From Streptomyces sp. NBC_00237 (GTDB lineage: Bacteria > Actinomycetota > Actinomycetes > Streptomycetales > Streptomycetaceae): a stretch of DNA of 64,000 nt. Position 1 is the stretch's first letter. Each line of letters opens with the position of its first letter. The DNA lies in assembly GCF_026342435.1 (NCBI RefSeq), contig NZ_JAPEMT010000003.1:744001-808000 (forward strand), read 5' to 3'. The notes under the pieces are model-generated. The model searched no databases. It saw nothing but the letters and a program-made list of their open reading frames with translations, and had not been told where the DNA came from. Positions 53,253 through 61,016 of the stretch are shown here, piece by piece. The position numbers were made by a program, and so were the translations under genes.

Positions 53253-53340
53253 GATCACGCACGATTGTCAGCTCGCTGGACTCCACGAGGAACTGGCGAC
53301 AGCTGATGAGGAGAGCCCACCAGTAAAGGCCGGAGATCGG
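53232..53340. repeat. Left direct repeat flanking the MarR/NmrA cassette
   Basis: The stretch begins TGGAGCCGATACGCCCCTGG and ends GAGCCCACCAGTAAAGGCCG, followed by GAGATCGG. A copy with scattered differences is at 55577-55688. It covers the end of the integrase stub and the following bases. Confidence 0.7.
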
Positions 53341-53346
53341 GTTGCC

Positions 53347-53382
53347 TTGACAGCCCAAGTGGTTAGCCACCATATTATGTGC
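53347..53382 (+). promoter_or_regulatory. MarR-gene promoter with overlapping operator
   Basis: TTGACA (53347-53352) and CATATT (53371-53376) are separated by 18 bp. The spacer holds GTGGttagCCAC, including GTTAGCCACC (53362-53371), which recurs at 53961 before the next gene. The predicted transcript start coincides with the ATG at 53383, so the mRNA is probably leaderless and autoregulated. Confidence 0.6.
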
Positions 53383-53901
53383 ATGATGAGAGATGGCATC
53401 GATGGCGAGGCGCCCACACTGGACCAGGCCAGGCGGCAGGTCGAGCACTACGGTTTGGAGGTCGATCCGCAGGCGGTGCTGGTCGCGGTGCGGCTGATCT
53501 CGGCGGGCGCGAGGGTCGGCCGGGCGGCCGAGGCGCACTTTGCCAGGTTCGGCCTGTCGACGGGGCGCTACCGCCTGCTCGCCGACCTCGAAGACCACGG
53601 CGGGGAGAAGTCCCCTTCGCGCCTTGCAGCCGACCTTGATGTCTCCAGGGCCACGGTCACCGGCCTGCTGGACGGCCTTGAGCGCGAGGGTCTGATTGTC
53701 CGCCGCCCGTCCGCGGAGGACGGCCGGGGCGCGGTGGCCGTCCTGACCGCGCGCGGTGCGCAGCGCCTGCGCGACATGGCGTCCGAGCATTTCGGGCGGC
53801 TGGAGGCGATGGTGGGCGGGTTGTCCGTCGAGGAGCGTGCGGTGTTCCTGGATCTGCTCGCCCGCGTCGTGCGCGGCAGTGCGGCCCTGGTCGCTGACTG
53901 A
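53383..53901 (+). CDS. MarR-family regulator
   Basis: This 172-residue regulator has YGLEVDPQAVLVAVRLISAG, HFARFGLSTGRYRLLADLED, the winged helix PSRLAADLDVSRATVTGLLD, and GLIVRRPSAEDGRGAVAVLT with the conserved DxR wing. This is a full MarR fold. The start at 53383 fits a leaderless promoter. It likely represses itself and the two downstream genes through the shared GTTAGCCACC element. Confidence 0.9.
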   Translation: MMRDGIDGEAPTLDQARRQVEHYGLEVDPQAVLVAVRLISAGARVGRAAEAHFARFGLSTGRYRLLADLEDHGGEKSPSRLAADLDVSRATVTGLLDGLEREGLIVRRPSAEDGRGAVAVLTARGAQRLRDMASEHFGRLEAMVGGLSVEERAVFLDLLARVVRGSAALVAD

Positions 53902-53926
53902 CCCGGCTCTCAGCTGGTTTGGCCCC

Positions 53927-53949
53927 GCCCTCCGGGTAGGGCCCTTTTT
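53927..53949 (+). terminator. Rho-independent terminator after MarR gene
   Basis: GCCCT pairs with AGGGC around CCGGGT, followed by CCTTTTTG. It would end the short MarR transcript before the next promoter. Confidence 0.6.
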
Positions 53950-53958
53950 GCGAGGCAA

Positions 53959-53976
53959 TAGTTAGCCACCTAAGTA
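53959..53976 (+). promoter_or_regulatory. Second MarR-type operator
   Basis: AGTTAGccacCTAAGT (53960-53975) is a dyad containing the same GTTAGCCACC core found in the MarR promoter. It lies 73 bp upstream of the membrane protein gene. Confidence 0.55.
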
Positions 53977-54048
53977 CCTTGCAGAGTAGACCTGCCGCTC
54001 CCTGCCGCACCCCTTCGCTTCCTTCATGCAAACGAGAAAGAGGCCAGC

Positions 54049-54522
54049 ATGCCCACAACAAAGGACAGAACCAGCCGAAAACGCTCAGCCTCCCGGCCAC
54101 CGCGGCCGTTCACCCTGTGGCGCGAGGTGCTGACCGCCTACGCCGCCCCCGCGCTGATGGCCGGTACCGCCGGAGTCGTCACCGGGCAGCGTGACCTGGC
54201 CGTGGCCGCCTGCACCTCCATCGCTGGCACCTCCGCCGTGGTGGCGTTCCTGGTCGGCACCTGGCTGCGGCACGGCGGGCAGCCCCGACGGTGGACCACT
54301 ACCGCGCCGCGCGTCGCCCTGACCGCCGCACTCGTCATCACGGTCGCCGGCGCGGCGGCCCTGTTGGGATGGTTCACCGCCCAATGGCTACCCGCCCACA
54401 CCCCGATCCCCGCTACCCCGTGGCTGGAGCGCCTGCGCGGAGACCTGCCCGTCTCCGCGGCCCTCGCCACCGCCATCGTCACCCTGCGCTGGCGCAGCAC
54501 CGCCACGGCATCCCCGAGATAA
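54049..54522 (+). CDS. Small membrane protein, unknown
   Basis: This 157-residue protein has a basic N-terminus and three to four hydrophobic helices (LTAYAAPALMAGTAGVVTGQ, ACTSIAGTSAVVAFLVGTWL, VALTAALVITVAGAAALLGW, VSAALATAIVTLRW). The start is preceded by AGAGG. It lies in the MarR-controlled unit ahead of the NmrA-like gene. The function is unknown. Confidence 0.65.
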   Translation: MPTTKDRTSRKRSASRPPRPFTLWREVLTAYAAPALMAGTAGVVTGQRDLAVAACTSIAGTSAVVAFLVGTWLRHGGQPRRWTTTAPRVALTAALVITVAGAAALLGWFTAQWLPAHTPIPATPWLERLRGDLPVSAALATAIVTLRWRSTATASPR

Positions 54523-54590
54523 CCCACCCCGGTACCGCGCCCACCCCGGCCGCACCCGCCGCCGGGAAGTCACCAAGGAATGAGCACACG

Positions 54591-55457
54591 ATGATCGTTG
54601 TCATGGGAGCGACCGGAGCAACTGGGAACGCCCTGCTCCACAGCCTCCTCACACGCGGCACACCCGTCCGCGCACTGACCCGCACCCCGCACAGGCCGAT
54701 CCCCGGCATAACCGGCGCACACCAGCCGCCCGTCGAGATTCAGTACGCCGATGCCACCGACCCCCACTCCCTGCGCACCGCCTTCAAGGGCGCCAGCCAG
54801 CTCTTCCTCGCCATGGCCAACAGCCCCGATCAGGTCGAACTCGAAACCCGCGTCATCGACATCGCCGCCCACACCGGCATCGGACACATCGTCAAAATCT
54901 CCGCACCCGCCGCCGAACCCGACTCCCCGGTCGCCATCTCCCGCGGACACCACGCCGTCGAGGAACACCTGCGCGCCAGCGGCCTCACCCACACCATCCT
55001 GCGCCCCTACGCGTTCATGCAGAACCTTCTGCGCCTGGCCCCCACCGTCGCCCAGGGCATCATCCTCGGCACGATGGGCGACGCGCCCTGCAACTACATC
55101 GACTGCCGCGACATCGGCGACGTCGCCGCCGACGCTCTCACCAGGCGTGACATCGCCGGCGGCACCTACACCCTGACCGGACCCGAAGCCGTCGCCTACC
55201 CCGAACTCGCCTCACGACTTACCACCCTGACCGGCAACCAGATCCGCTACGTCAACCTCACCCCGGACGAACTACGCGACAACCTCATCCACAATGCCCA
55301 CATGCCCACCTGGCTCGCCGACCACGTGACGGAGATCCAGCAACTCGCCATCATCCGACCCGAAGAACCCACCGCCACCGTCACCGACATCCTCGGCCGC
55401 CCGCCCCGCACCCTCGACGCCTTCCTGCACGAACACCACGGCCACTTCCGCCGATAG
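54591..55457 (+). CDS. NmrA-like NAD(P)H-binding protein
   Basis: This 288-residue atypical short-chain dehydrogenase has the N-terminal dinucleotide loop MIVVMGATGATGNALLHSLL, PVRALTRTPHRP (NADP phosphate region), ASQLFLAMANSPDQ, THTILRPYAFMQNLLRLAP and YIDCRDIGDVAADALT. It lacks a clear Tyr-x-x-x-Lys pair, as in NmrA/QOR2-type redox sensors and quinone reductases. With the MarR gene it suggests a small-molecule or quinone-response unit. Confidence 0.88.
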   Translation: MIVVMGATGATGNALLHSLLTRGTPVRALTRTPHRPIPGITGAHQPPVEIQYADATDPHSLRTAFKGASQLFLAMANSPDQVELETRVIDIAAHTGIGHIVKISAPAAEPDSPVAISRGHHAVEEHLRASGLTHTILRPYAFMQNLLRLAPTVAQGIILGTMGDAPCNYIDCRDIGDVAADALTRRDIAGGTYTLTGPEAVAYPELASRLTTLTGNQIRYVNLTPDELRDNLIHNAHMPTWLADHVTEIQQLAIIRPEEPTATVTDILGRPPRTLDAFLHEHHGHFRR

Positions 55458-55576
55458 GACGCCGCCTCAAGCCTGGTCACGAAACTTCGAACCTTCCCGC
55501 GCACAAGGCAGATGACCAGTCATCGGCTCGGCGGTGGGGGCGAAGCGGGTGTATCTGCGCCCGATCGGGTCACAGG

Positions 55577-55688
55577 TGGAGCCGATACGCCGCTGGAGAT
55601 CACACACGGCCACCAGCGGGTTGGGATCAGCGGGGAATTGGTGACAGTTGCATACGCGAGCCCACCAGTACGAAGGCCGAGGTCGGGG
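55577..55688. repeat. Right direct repeat flanking the MarR/NmrA cassette
   Basis: TGGAGCCGATACGCCGCTGG through GAGCCCACCAGTACGAAGGC parallels the copy at 53232 in the same orientation, with small indels. The two enclose about 2.2 kb. Here no integrase-coding sequence precedes the repeat. Confidence 0.65.
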
Positions 55689-55837
55689 GAGACCAGCCGG
55701 GGTGGGTAGTACGTGGCAGGCGGAGGGCGGTCGCCTCTCGGCGAAAGGCATGCGGCCAGTTCGCTGCCGGTCGGGAGGTAGCCCTGCCCTATGCCGGGGA
55801 AGTCGTTTGTCCTCCTGCTCATCGGTCCGAAGGCCGG

Positions 55838-55863
55838 TGGCGCTGGCGCTGGCGCTGGCGCTC
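55838..55863. repeat. Hexanucleotide TGGCGC tandem repeat
   Basis: Four exact copies of TGGCGC occur in non-coding DNA. It is a slippage-prone microsatellite without evident role. Confidence 0.7.
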
Positions 55864-56053
55864 ACTTGTGGTTCCGGCCAATCCGCCGACCACGGGCGCG
55901 GAGGTCCACGAACCTCATCCCGGCCAGCCAGAAGTCCTTGCGGCGCCCTGCTGTGCCCGAATACGCGCCCCCGGCGTGAACGCTCACTCCGCACGCCGGG
56001 GTATGTGAATAGGTGCGGTGGGGGCGGCGGGTTGGGCGGCAGCCGTTGATGGT

Positions 56054-56460
56054 TCACAGCGTGGGGTTCTGAGCTGCTTGTTGCACGGTTGGTTCTGTAC
56101 GCGGGATCTGACACCGCTTGTCGCTCAGGATTCCGCGGCCATCGAAGTCGGCCCGGTGCAGGTCGTTGACCTGGGGGCCTGATTCACTGGCAGTCACGGT
56201 GGTGTCGAGAGTGATGGCGTACGAGCCCAGGGGCCGCCAGAGGGCGGCGGTGATGCCCGCCTCCTCCCGCAGCTCGCGGCGAGCACATTCCTCGGGGCTC
56301 TCGCCGTCCTCACGGCGTCCGCCGGGGAGGAACAGGTACGCGCGCCGTGGCGGGGGAACTCAGCGCTCAGCAGGGCCACCAACCCTTCGGAATTGCGGGC
56401 GACCACTACCGCCGCATCTCGGACGGGTCCGGGTCCAGGGACCTCTCCGCTCGCTGCCAA
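56054..56460 (-). pseudogene. Nudix hydrolase, one frame break
   Basis: The upstream frame has VRDAAVVVARNSEGLVALLS and AEFPRHGAR. After a one-base shift near 56340 the other frame continues YLFLPGGRREDGESPEECAR and RELREEAGI, a perfect Nudix box GX5EX7REUXEEXGU, then WRPLGSYAITLDTTVTASES and a stop at 56054. Apart from the shift the domain looks complete, so this may be a sequencing error. Confidence 0.75.
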
Positions 56461-56500
56461 TGGCGGGGCTCCTTCGGTCTGCGGGTTCTGCCGGGCAGGG

Positions 56501-57022
56501 TTACGCCGTCCGTACGGGCAGGGCGGGCAGCTCTTCGGCCTTACGGCCCATGAGGTAGACGTGGTTGTGCGTGCGCTGTACCTCGTGAATGAGGCTGAAG
56601 CCCTGGGTCTCGTAGTAGCGGACGAGGCCGGGGAACATGCAGCCGCGTCGCACCCATGCCCGGCCCTGGCGGGCCGCCCGGTCTACCGCCCACAGGGCAA
56701 GGAGAGTGCCGGGGCGGTGGTCACGGTCGGCCGGGTCCGTGACGGTCGTGTACAGGTAGTCGGCGGGCTCCGCGAGTTCGTCCTCGGTCCACCCCCACGG
56801 TGGGGTCTCCTGTTGCACGGTGATGCAGCCGATGATCCGGCCGGAGGTCTCCTCAGTGAGGAGCCACATGGTCCCGTCGGTGTTCTCTGCCTGCCCGGCC
56901 ACGTCGTCCGCGCTCTCCCGCCACGAGGGCATCTGACGCTCTTCCAGCCATGCGGAACGGGCCAGGACGAGGGCGCGGACGGCGGGGATGTCGGCGGCCG
57001 TGGCCGGGCGGACGAGGTGCAT
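56501..57022 (-). CDS. GNAT-family acetyltransferase, end of the AsnB-like operon
   Basis: This 173-residue protein has VRPATAADIPAVRALVLARS, GRIIGCITVQQETPPWGWT, YLYTTVTDPADRDHRPGTLL (motif A, somewhat atypical loop) and FPGLVRYYETQGFSLIHEVQ (motif B). It starts 37 bp after the stop of the asparagine-synthetase-like gene on the same strand and is probably part of that transcript. It may acetylate the product or act in self-protection. Confidence 0.75.
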   Translation of the reverse strand: MHLVRPATAADIPAVRALVLARSAWLEERQMPSWRESADDVAGQAENTDGTMWLLTEETSGRIIGCITVQQETPPWGWTEDELAEPADYLYTTVTDPADRDHRPGTLLALWAVDRAARQGRAWVRRGCMFPGLVRYYETQGFSLIHEVQRTHNHVYLMGRKAEELPALPVRTA

Positions 57023-57059
57023 TCGGGGCCTCCTTGAAGGGGGTTGGGTGGAGCCTGGT

Positions 57060-58629
57060 CTACAGGAACGCGGCGGCGGCCAGGTGGAGGTCGACGACTT
57101 CGAGGAGCTGGGCGTCGCCGTCCTCCCGGTACGGTCCCGCGTCGAGCTGCCGCAGTCCTCCGCGGAGTCCGTCGGGGTCGATCAGCCCCGCTTCGAAGAG
57201 CGGCGAGCCGTCCTTCAGAATCACGTCGAAGAGGGGGCGGGCCTCGGTGGTCAGGGCGTGCTGGACGACTTCCGCGAAGGACTCCCGGGTGCGGGACTGC
57301 GTGACATCGGGCCCGAGTCCGAGGGCGGCGAGGCGGCGGCGCCGGAGCTGTTTCAACTCGCGCCAGTCGTAGGGCAGCCACTCACCGAGCTGGATCATGT
57401 CGGGGTCGGTGAAGGGGTGGAGGGGCCAGATCCCGGCGCGCAGGAGAACCGGGGCGGTCGTCTCCAGGGACAGCAGGGTTATGGAGTTCACGCGGGCGGG
57501 CGGGGCGATGGCGTCGTCGGCGAACTCCAGGGCGGCGCGGGCCCGTGCGCCGATCCAGGGCAGGGCGTCGCTGATCTCGCCCATGGGCTTGTGCGGGTAC
57601 TCCTGCTGGGACAGCGCCACCATCTCGTCGCCCCCGAGGCCGGTGACGACGGTGCGGGCCCCGTGCTGGGCGATGAGTTCGGTCATGCGCGTGAACGGGT
57701 GGTGCAGCGGTTCTTCGTAGGGGCTGATGCGTGCGCCGCTTCTGCGGACTCAGCCGGGGGCGAGCACGCCGGTCTCGGCGGCGTCCACGACAAGGTCGGT
57801 GTCGGCGAAGGGCACCGCGTCGCGTATCTGGGCCCGTCGGCGTAACTGGGACTCCCGTCCGGCGCCTGCGATGAGGAGGGTGGAGGTGGCGTACTGGCCG
57901 GGGAGGCGTTCGGCGGCCCGGGTGGCGACGGTGCCGGAGTCGAAGCCGCCGGTGAGGTGGAAGCGTGGTGCCCGCGTCCAGCGGGCGGGCGTCCAGCGCG
58001 TCGTCCATGGCGGTCACGAACGCGGCCAGGACGTCGGCGGTGTCGGCGAGTCCGCGGGGGCCGCTGTGCAGGGCGGGCTCCGGGTACTGCACGTGGAGGT
58101 GTCCGCCGAAGTGGGCGGTGGCCCGCTCGGTGACCCGGTGGATGCCCTGGAAGACGGTCTCCTGACTGTAGCGGGGCCGGTAGATGAGCAGGCGGGCGAC
58201 TTCGCGCGGGCTCAGCGTGCGGGCGTGCTGGGCGAGGTCGGCCATGTCCCATGACCCGTACAGCGTCTCGTCGTCGTGCGCGACGTACAGCGGGGCGATG
58301 CCGCACGGCCCGGCGGTGACCCGCACCGGCATCCCGGGGGCGGTCTCAACCAGGACATGGTCCAGCGGCCAGGTGGCGGCTGCGGTACGGGCGGTGTCGA
58401 AGTCGGCGGGGGTGAGCGTGCGCGGTCCGGGCCGGGCGACCGCCCGGCCCGCAGCCCGCTCGCGCACGACGACCAGGGTGCGGGTGCCGTCGGTGAGCGC
58501 GAGGTGTTCGAGCATCGGGTGGCCGAACGGGGTGATCTCGCTCCGGCCGTCGCCGGTGCGGTAAAGACCGGTGGCGGGGTCCCAGGTCCAGGCGGTGTTC
58601 GCGTACGGGGTCAGACGCAGCTTGATCAT
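57060..58629 (-). pseudogene. Asparagine-synthetase-like (lasso C/BLS-like) protein, broken frame
   Basis: The start MIKLRLTPYANTAWTWD (ATG 58629, behind GGAAGGGC) lacks an N-terminal Cys, so no glutaminase activity. An Ntn-like domain follows (PCGIAPLYVAHDDETLYGSW, REVARLLIYRPRYSQETVFQ). Then, after a shift near 57966, comes the ATP loop FHLTGGFDSGTVATRAAERL (AsnB SGGxDS variant). An in-frame TGA (57750-57752) comes before RISPYEEPLHHPFTRMTEL and HGARTVVTGLGGDEMVALSQ. The fold matches amide-forming AsnB homologues such as lasso cyclase or beta-lactam synthetase. Two lesions interrupt it: true decay or sequence error. Confidence 0.75.
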
Positions 58630-58651
58630 GTGAGCCCTTCCGGTGGGGCCT

Positions 58652-58678
58652 GGTGGGTGCGCCGACGGCGCACCCACC
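58652..58678 (-). terminator. Strong hairpin between small ORF and AsnB-like gene
   Basis: GGTGGGTGCGCC pairs perfectly with GGCGCACCCACC around GAC, 16 bp after the small ORF stop and 22 bp before the AsnB-like start. There is no T-run. It could act as an attenuator or as a 3' stabiliser that raises expression of the short upstream gene. Confidence 0.65.
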
Positions 58679-58694
58679 GGGCGAACGGGGCTGA

Positions 58695-58844
58695 TCAGGT
58701 GGCGGTGGTGTCGTACGTCTTCGCGCCGTCGGAGGACCCGGACGTCTTCTTGTACTCGTGGCATTCGCCCGGGGTCTGGACCCGGCGGTTCGCCTTCGTC
58801 GTGAACAGGCGCTCTGCGCGGGTGGTGCGCTTCGCAGGCGGCAT
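58695..58844 (-). CDS. Small ORF, candidate peptide precursor
   Basis: ATG at 58844 opens a 49-residue frame: MPPAKRTTRAERLFTTKANR, then RVQTPGECHEYKKTSG and SSDGAKTYDTTAT. The upstream coupled frame starting at GTG 58981 (overlapping the HprK-like stop by GTGA) reads VLWITSRPHELGRDLAETAS and ATNRKGTP. One added C in CCCC near 58855 would join both into a 95-residue protein ending at 58695. Basic leader-like and Thr/Ser/Gly-rich tail-like halves, and the following hairpin, suggest a RiPP precursor. No homologue is known to me. Confidence 0.45.
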   Translation of the reverse strand: MPPAKRTTRAERLFTTKANRRVQTPGECHEYKKTSGSSDGAKTYDTTAT

Positions 58845-58977
58845 GAGGTCGTCGATGGGGTGCCCTTTCTGTTCGTCGCGCTTGCGGTCTCGGCGAGGTC
58901 TCGCCCGAGTTCATGGGGGCGGGAGGTGATCCAGAGCACCTGGCCGGCGCCAGGTGCTGCGGGTCGCCTGCTGCGGT

Positions 58978-60099
58978 TCACTGGTCGGTGAGGTGGGCGA
59001 GGAAGTCGGCGTTGGTCTTCACGTCGTGCCCGAGACTGATGCTGTGGTGGGGCAGGGCGGCCAGCAGAGCGAGCGTGGTGGACGCGTTGGAGGCCGCCCG
59101 GCCCGGTGCGGGGGCGAGGCCGAAGACGTCCGGGTAGCGGTCCTCGGTGGCGTCGGTGAACAGGTCGCCCTCTCCGAGGGCCCTCGTGTCGTCCACGATG
59201 GCCGGGGAGGCGGCCTTGTTCACGGTGGGGAACAGGACCCGCGCCGCCCGCCCCTCGGTGGCGAGGGTCAGCCCGAGCCAGGAGGCCAGCTGATCGGGGA
59301 AGAACTGCGGCTTCAGTTCTTTGCCCGCCTCGTTGCGGAGGGGGGCCCGGCGGCCGCGCATGAGCGCGTCGGTGACCCTTTGGTGCTGGGTGGGGTGGAG
59401 CTGTTCCCCGGCGAGGATCCGTTCGCGGACGCCGTCGTACAGTCCTGCGGCGTCGAGGAATCCGAGGCCGACAGCTGCGGCGGACGGCCACGGCAGGACC
59501 CGCACCCCGCCGTCGCCGTCGGGGCGTACGAAGACGCGGTCGTTGGCCAGCAGCCCCCACCCGGAGCGGGCCAGGAGGAGGGCGGTGGTGGTCTTCCCGG
59601 CCCCCTTCCCTCCGAGGGTCAGGACGGTGTCCCCGGCCGGGTTGGTGACGGCGGAGGCGTGGAGGATTGACCAGCCGTCGGCCAGGAGCTGGCCGCGCAG
59701 GATCTCACGGGCGAGGCGGGCGGCGGCCAGCGCGACGGGGGTGCCCTGTCCGCCGACGATCCGCAGGCGGCCGGGCTCGTACCGGTAGGCCAGGAGTTCG
59801 CTGGGCTGGCAGGCCACGACGACGTCGCCGTCCCGTACGTACCGCAGGGGGGCGTTCGCGTAGACGGTCTCGGCCACGGACGGCCGGGAGGTGACCTGGT
59901 CGGTGAGGGCGGCCAGCTGGTGGTCGTCCACGTCGGCGGCCACCACCGGCCCCACCTCGGGCTCGTCGGAGTCGGTGACGTCGGCGGCGTTCCACCAGGG
60001 GCCGAAGTACCGGGCGGACCAGTCGGTCACCGGCTTACTGGTGCTGGTCACGGTGACGTGGTGGTCGGCGGTGGTGATGCGGGTGGCGTGCGTGGTCAC
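58978..60099 (-). CDS. HprK-like P-loop kinase
   Basis: This 373-residue protein starts at GTG 60099 behind GAAGGAG and overlaps the LDH-like gene by GTGA. It has LLADGWSILHASAV, the Walker A loop VLTLGGKGAGKTTTALLLAR, GWGLLANDRVFVRPDG (Asp of the Walker B-like HprK motif) and FPTVNKAASPAIVDDTRALG. This is the HPr-kinase-like fold found beside lasso and other peptide clusters, where some members phosphorylate peptide Ser. The long N-terminal part (DWSARYFGPWWNAADVTDSD) is specific to this family. It is intact. Confidence 0.82.
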   Translation of the reverse strand: MTTHATRITTADHHVTVTSTSKPVTDWSARYFGPWWNAADVTDSDEPEVGPVVAADVDDHQLAALTDQVTSRPSVAETVYANAPLRYVRDGDVVVACQPSELLAYRYEPGRLRIVGGQGTPVALAAARLAREILRGQLLADGWSILHASAVTNPAGDTVLTLGGKGAGKTTTALLLARSGWGLLANDRVFVRPDGDGGVRVLPWPSAAAVGLGFLDAAGLYDGVRERILAGEQLHPTQHQRVTDALMRGRRAPLRNEAGKELKPQFFPDQLASWLGLTLATEGRAARVLFPTVNKAASPAIVDDTRALGEGDLFTDATEDRYPDVFGLAPAPGRAASNASTTLALLAALPHHSISLGHDVKTNADFLAHLTDQ

Positions 60100-61016
60100 T
60101 GCGTTGGGTCTCCTTCGGTCAAGCGGGGCAGCGTGTTGTAGGCGGTGTGCAGTTTGGTGGTCGCGGCGGCCAGCAGCCGCCCTTCCGTGGGGTCCAGGTC
60201 GGGGACTGTGATGGTGGGGGTTCCGGAGGTGAACCGCACCGGCATTCCCGCCCAGTTGCCGCCGTGGTTGACGCACAGCTCCACCACCGCGTCGGTCAGT
60301 CCGAGGGCGGCCCGCAGGGCCGCCAGGACGGCCCCGGCCGGGCCCGAGCGGGCCCGCCCGACCCCGGCGTTGATCCGGCGGGGGCGGTCGCTCAGCTCGT
60401 CGTGGACGGCCCGCAGGGGCACAGCGGCGGGCAGCCCGCCGACGCGGGTGGCGGCGGCGCAGACCACGGCGGCGTCGCCGTGCTCGCCGATCACGTGCCC
60501 GTGGACGGACTCGACAGGGACGGCCAGCAGGCGGGCGAGGGTGAGCCGGTAGCGGGCGGTGTCGGTGTTGGACCCGACCCCGAACACCCGGCCGCTGCCG
60601 GATGCTTCGGCGAACACCCGGGTCATGACGTCGACCGGGTTGGTGACGACGACCGCCGTCCCGGCATACCCGGCGAGCTGGCGTCCCAGGGTGGCGATCA
60701 CCGGGGCGTTCACCGCGAGTCCGGCCATCCGTATGTCGCGGGCGGCGGTGTTGGTGAACTTCGCGCGGGGGCAGACCACCACGGCGTCGCAGTCGGCCAT
60801 GGCGGACACGTCGGAGATCTCCGCCCGCACGGGTGACCCCAGGACCTGCTGCATGTCCTCCAGGTCGGCGAGCAACGCGGCGGCCGACCGGTCGCTCCCC
60901 GACGCGATCCGCAGCCCAGAACACCACCCGGCGGCGGTCAGGAGCGTCGCGACGGTGTGGCCGACGGCCCCGGCCCCGATGATCCCCACCGACCGCACCG
61001 GCCCCGCCCCGGTCAT
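60096..61016 (-). CDS. L-lactate/malate dehydrogenase-like oxidoreductase
   Basis: This 306-residue protein overlaps both neighbours (ATGA and GTGA). It has an N-terminal NAD loop SVGIIGAGAVGHTVATLLTA, then VVVTNPVDVMTRVFAEASGS and VHGHVIGEHGDAAVV with the catalytic His of LDH/MDH. The substrate loop around residue 90 (VVVCPRAKFTNTAARDIR) differs from LDH (the usual A/G-G-x-x-x-K/R-x-G is absent), so the substrate is likely a keto or hydroxy acid other than lactate, or a modified peptide. Its presence in an AsnB/HprK operon is unusual. Confidence 0.82.
   Translation of the reverse strand: MTGAGPVRSVGIIGAGAVGHTVATLLTAAGWCSGLRIASGSDRSAAALLADLEDMQQVLGSPVRAEISDVSAMADCDAVVVCPRAKFTNTAARDIRMAGLAVNAPVIATLGRQLAGYAGTAVVVTNPVDVMTRVFAEASGSGRVFGVGSNTDTARYRLTLARLLAVPVESVHGHVIGEHGDAAVVCAAATRVGGLPAAVPLRAVHDELSDRPRRINAGVGRARSGPAGAVLAALRAALGLTDAVVELCVNHGGNWAGMPVRFTSGTPTITVPDLDPTEGRLLAAATTKLHTAYNTLPRLTEGDPTQ

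Larger units (their letters stand above)
55458..56053. other. 596-bp gap with direct repeat and hexamer repeat, no gene
   Basis: It contains the right copy of the ~110-bp repeat (55577-55688) and a short TGGCGC array. Open frames on both strands lack family support and are judged non-coding. Confidence 0.45.

Noticed and set aside
55467..56114. A 215-codon minus-strand gene across the right repeat
   Set aside because: It has a Pro/Arg-rich translation, no start signal, and part of it is the direct repeat also present at 53232.
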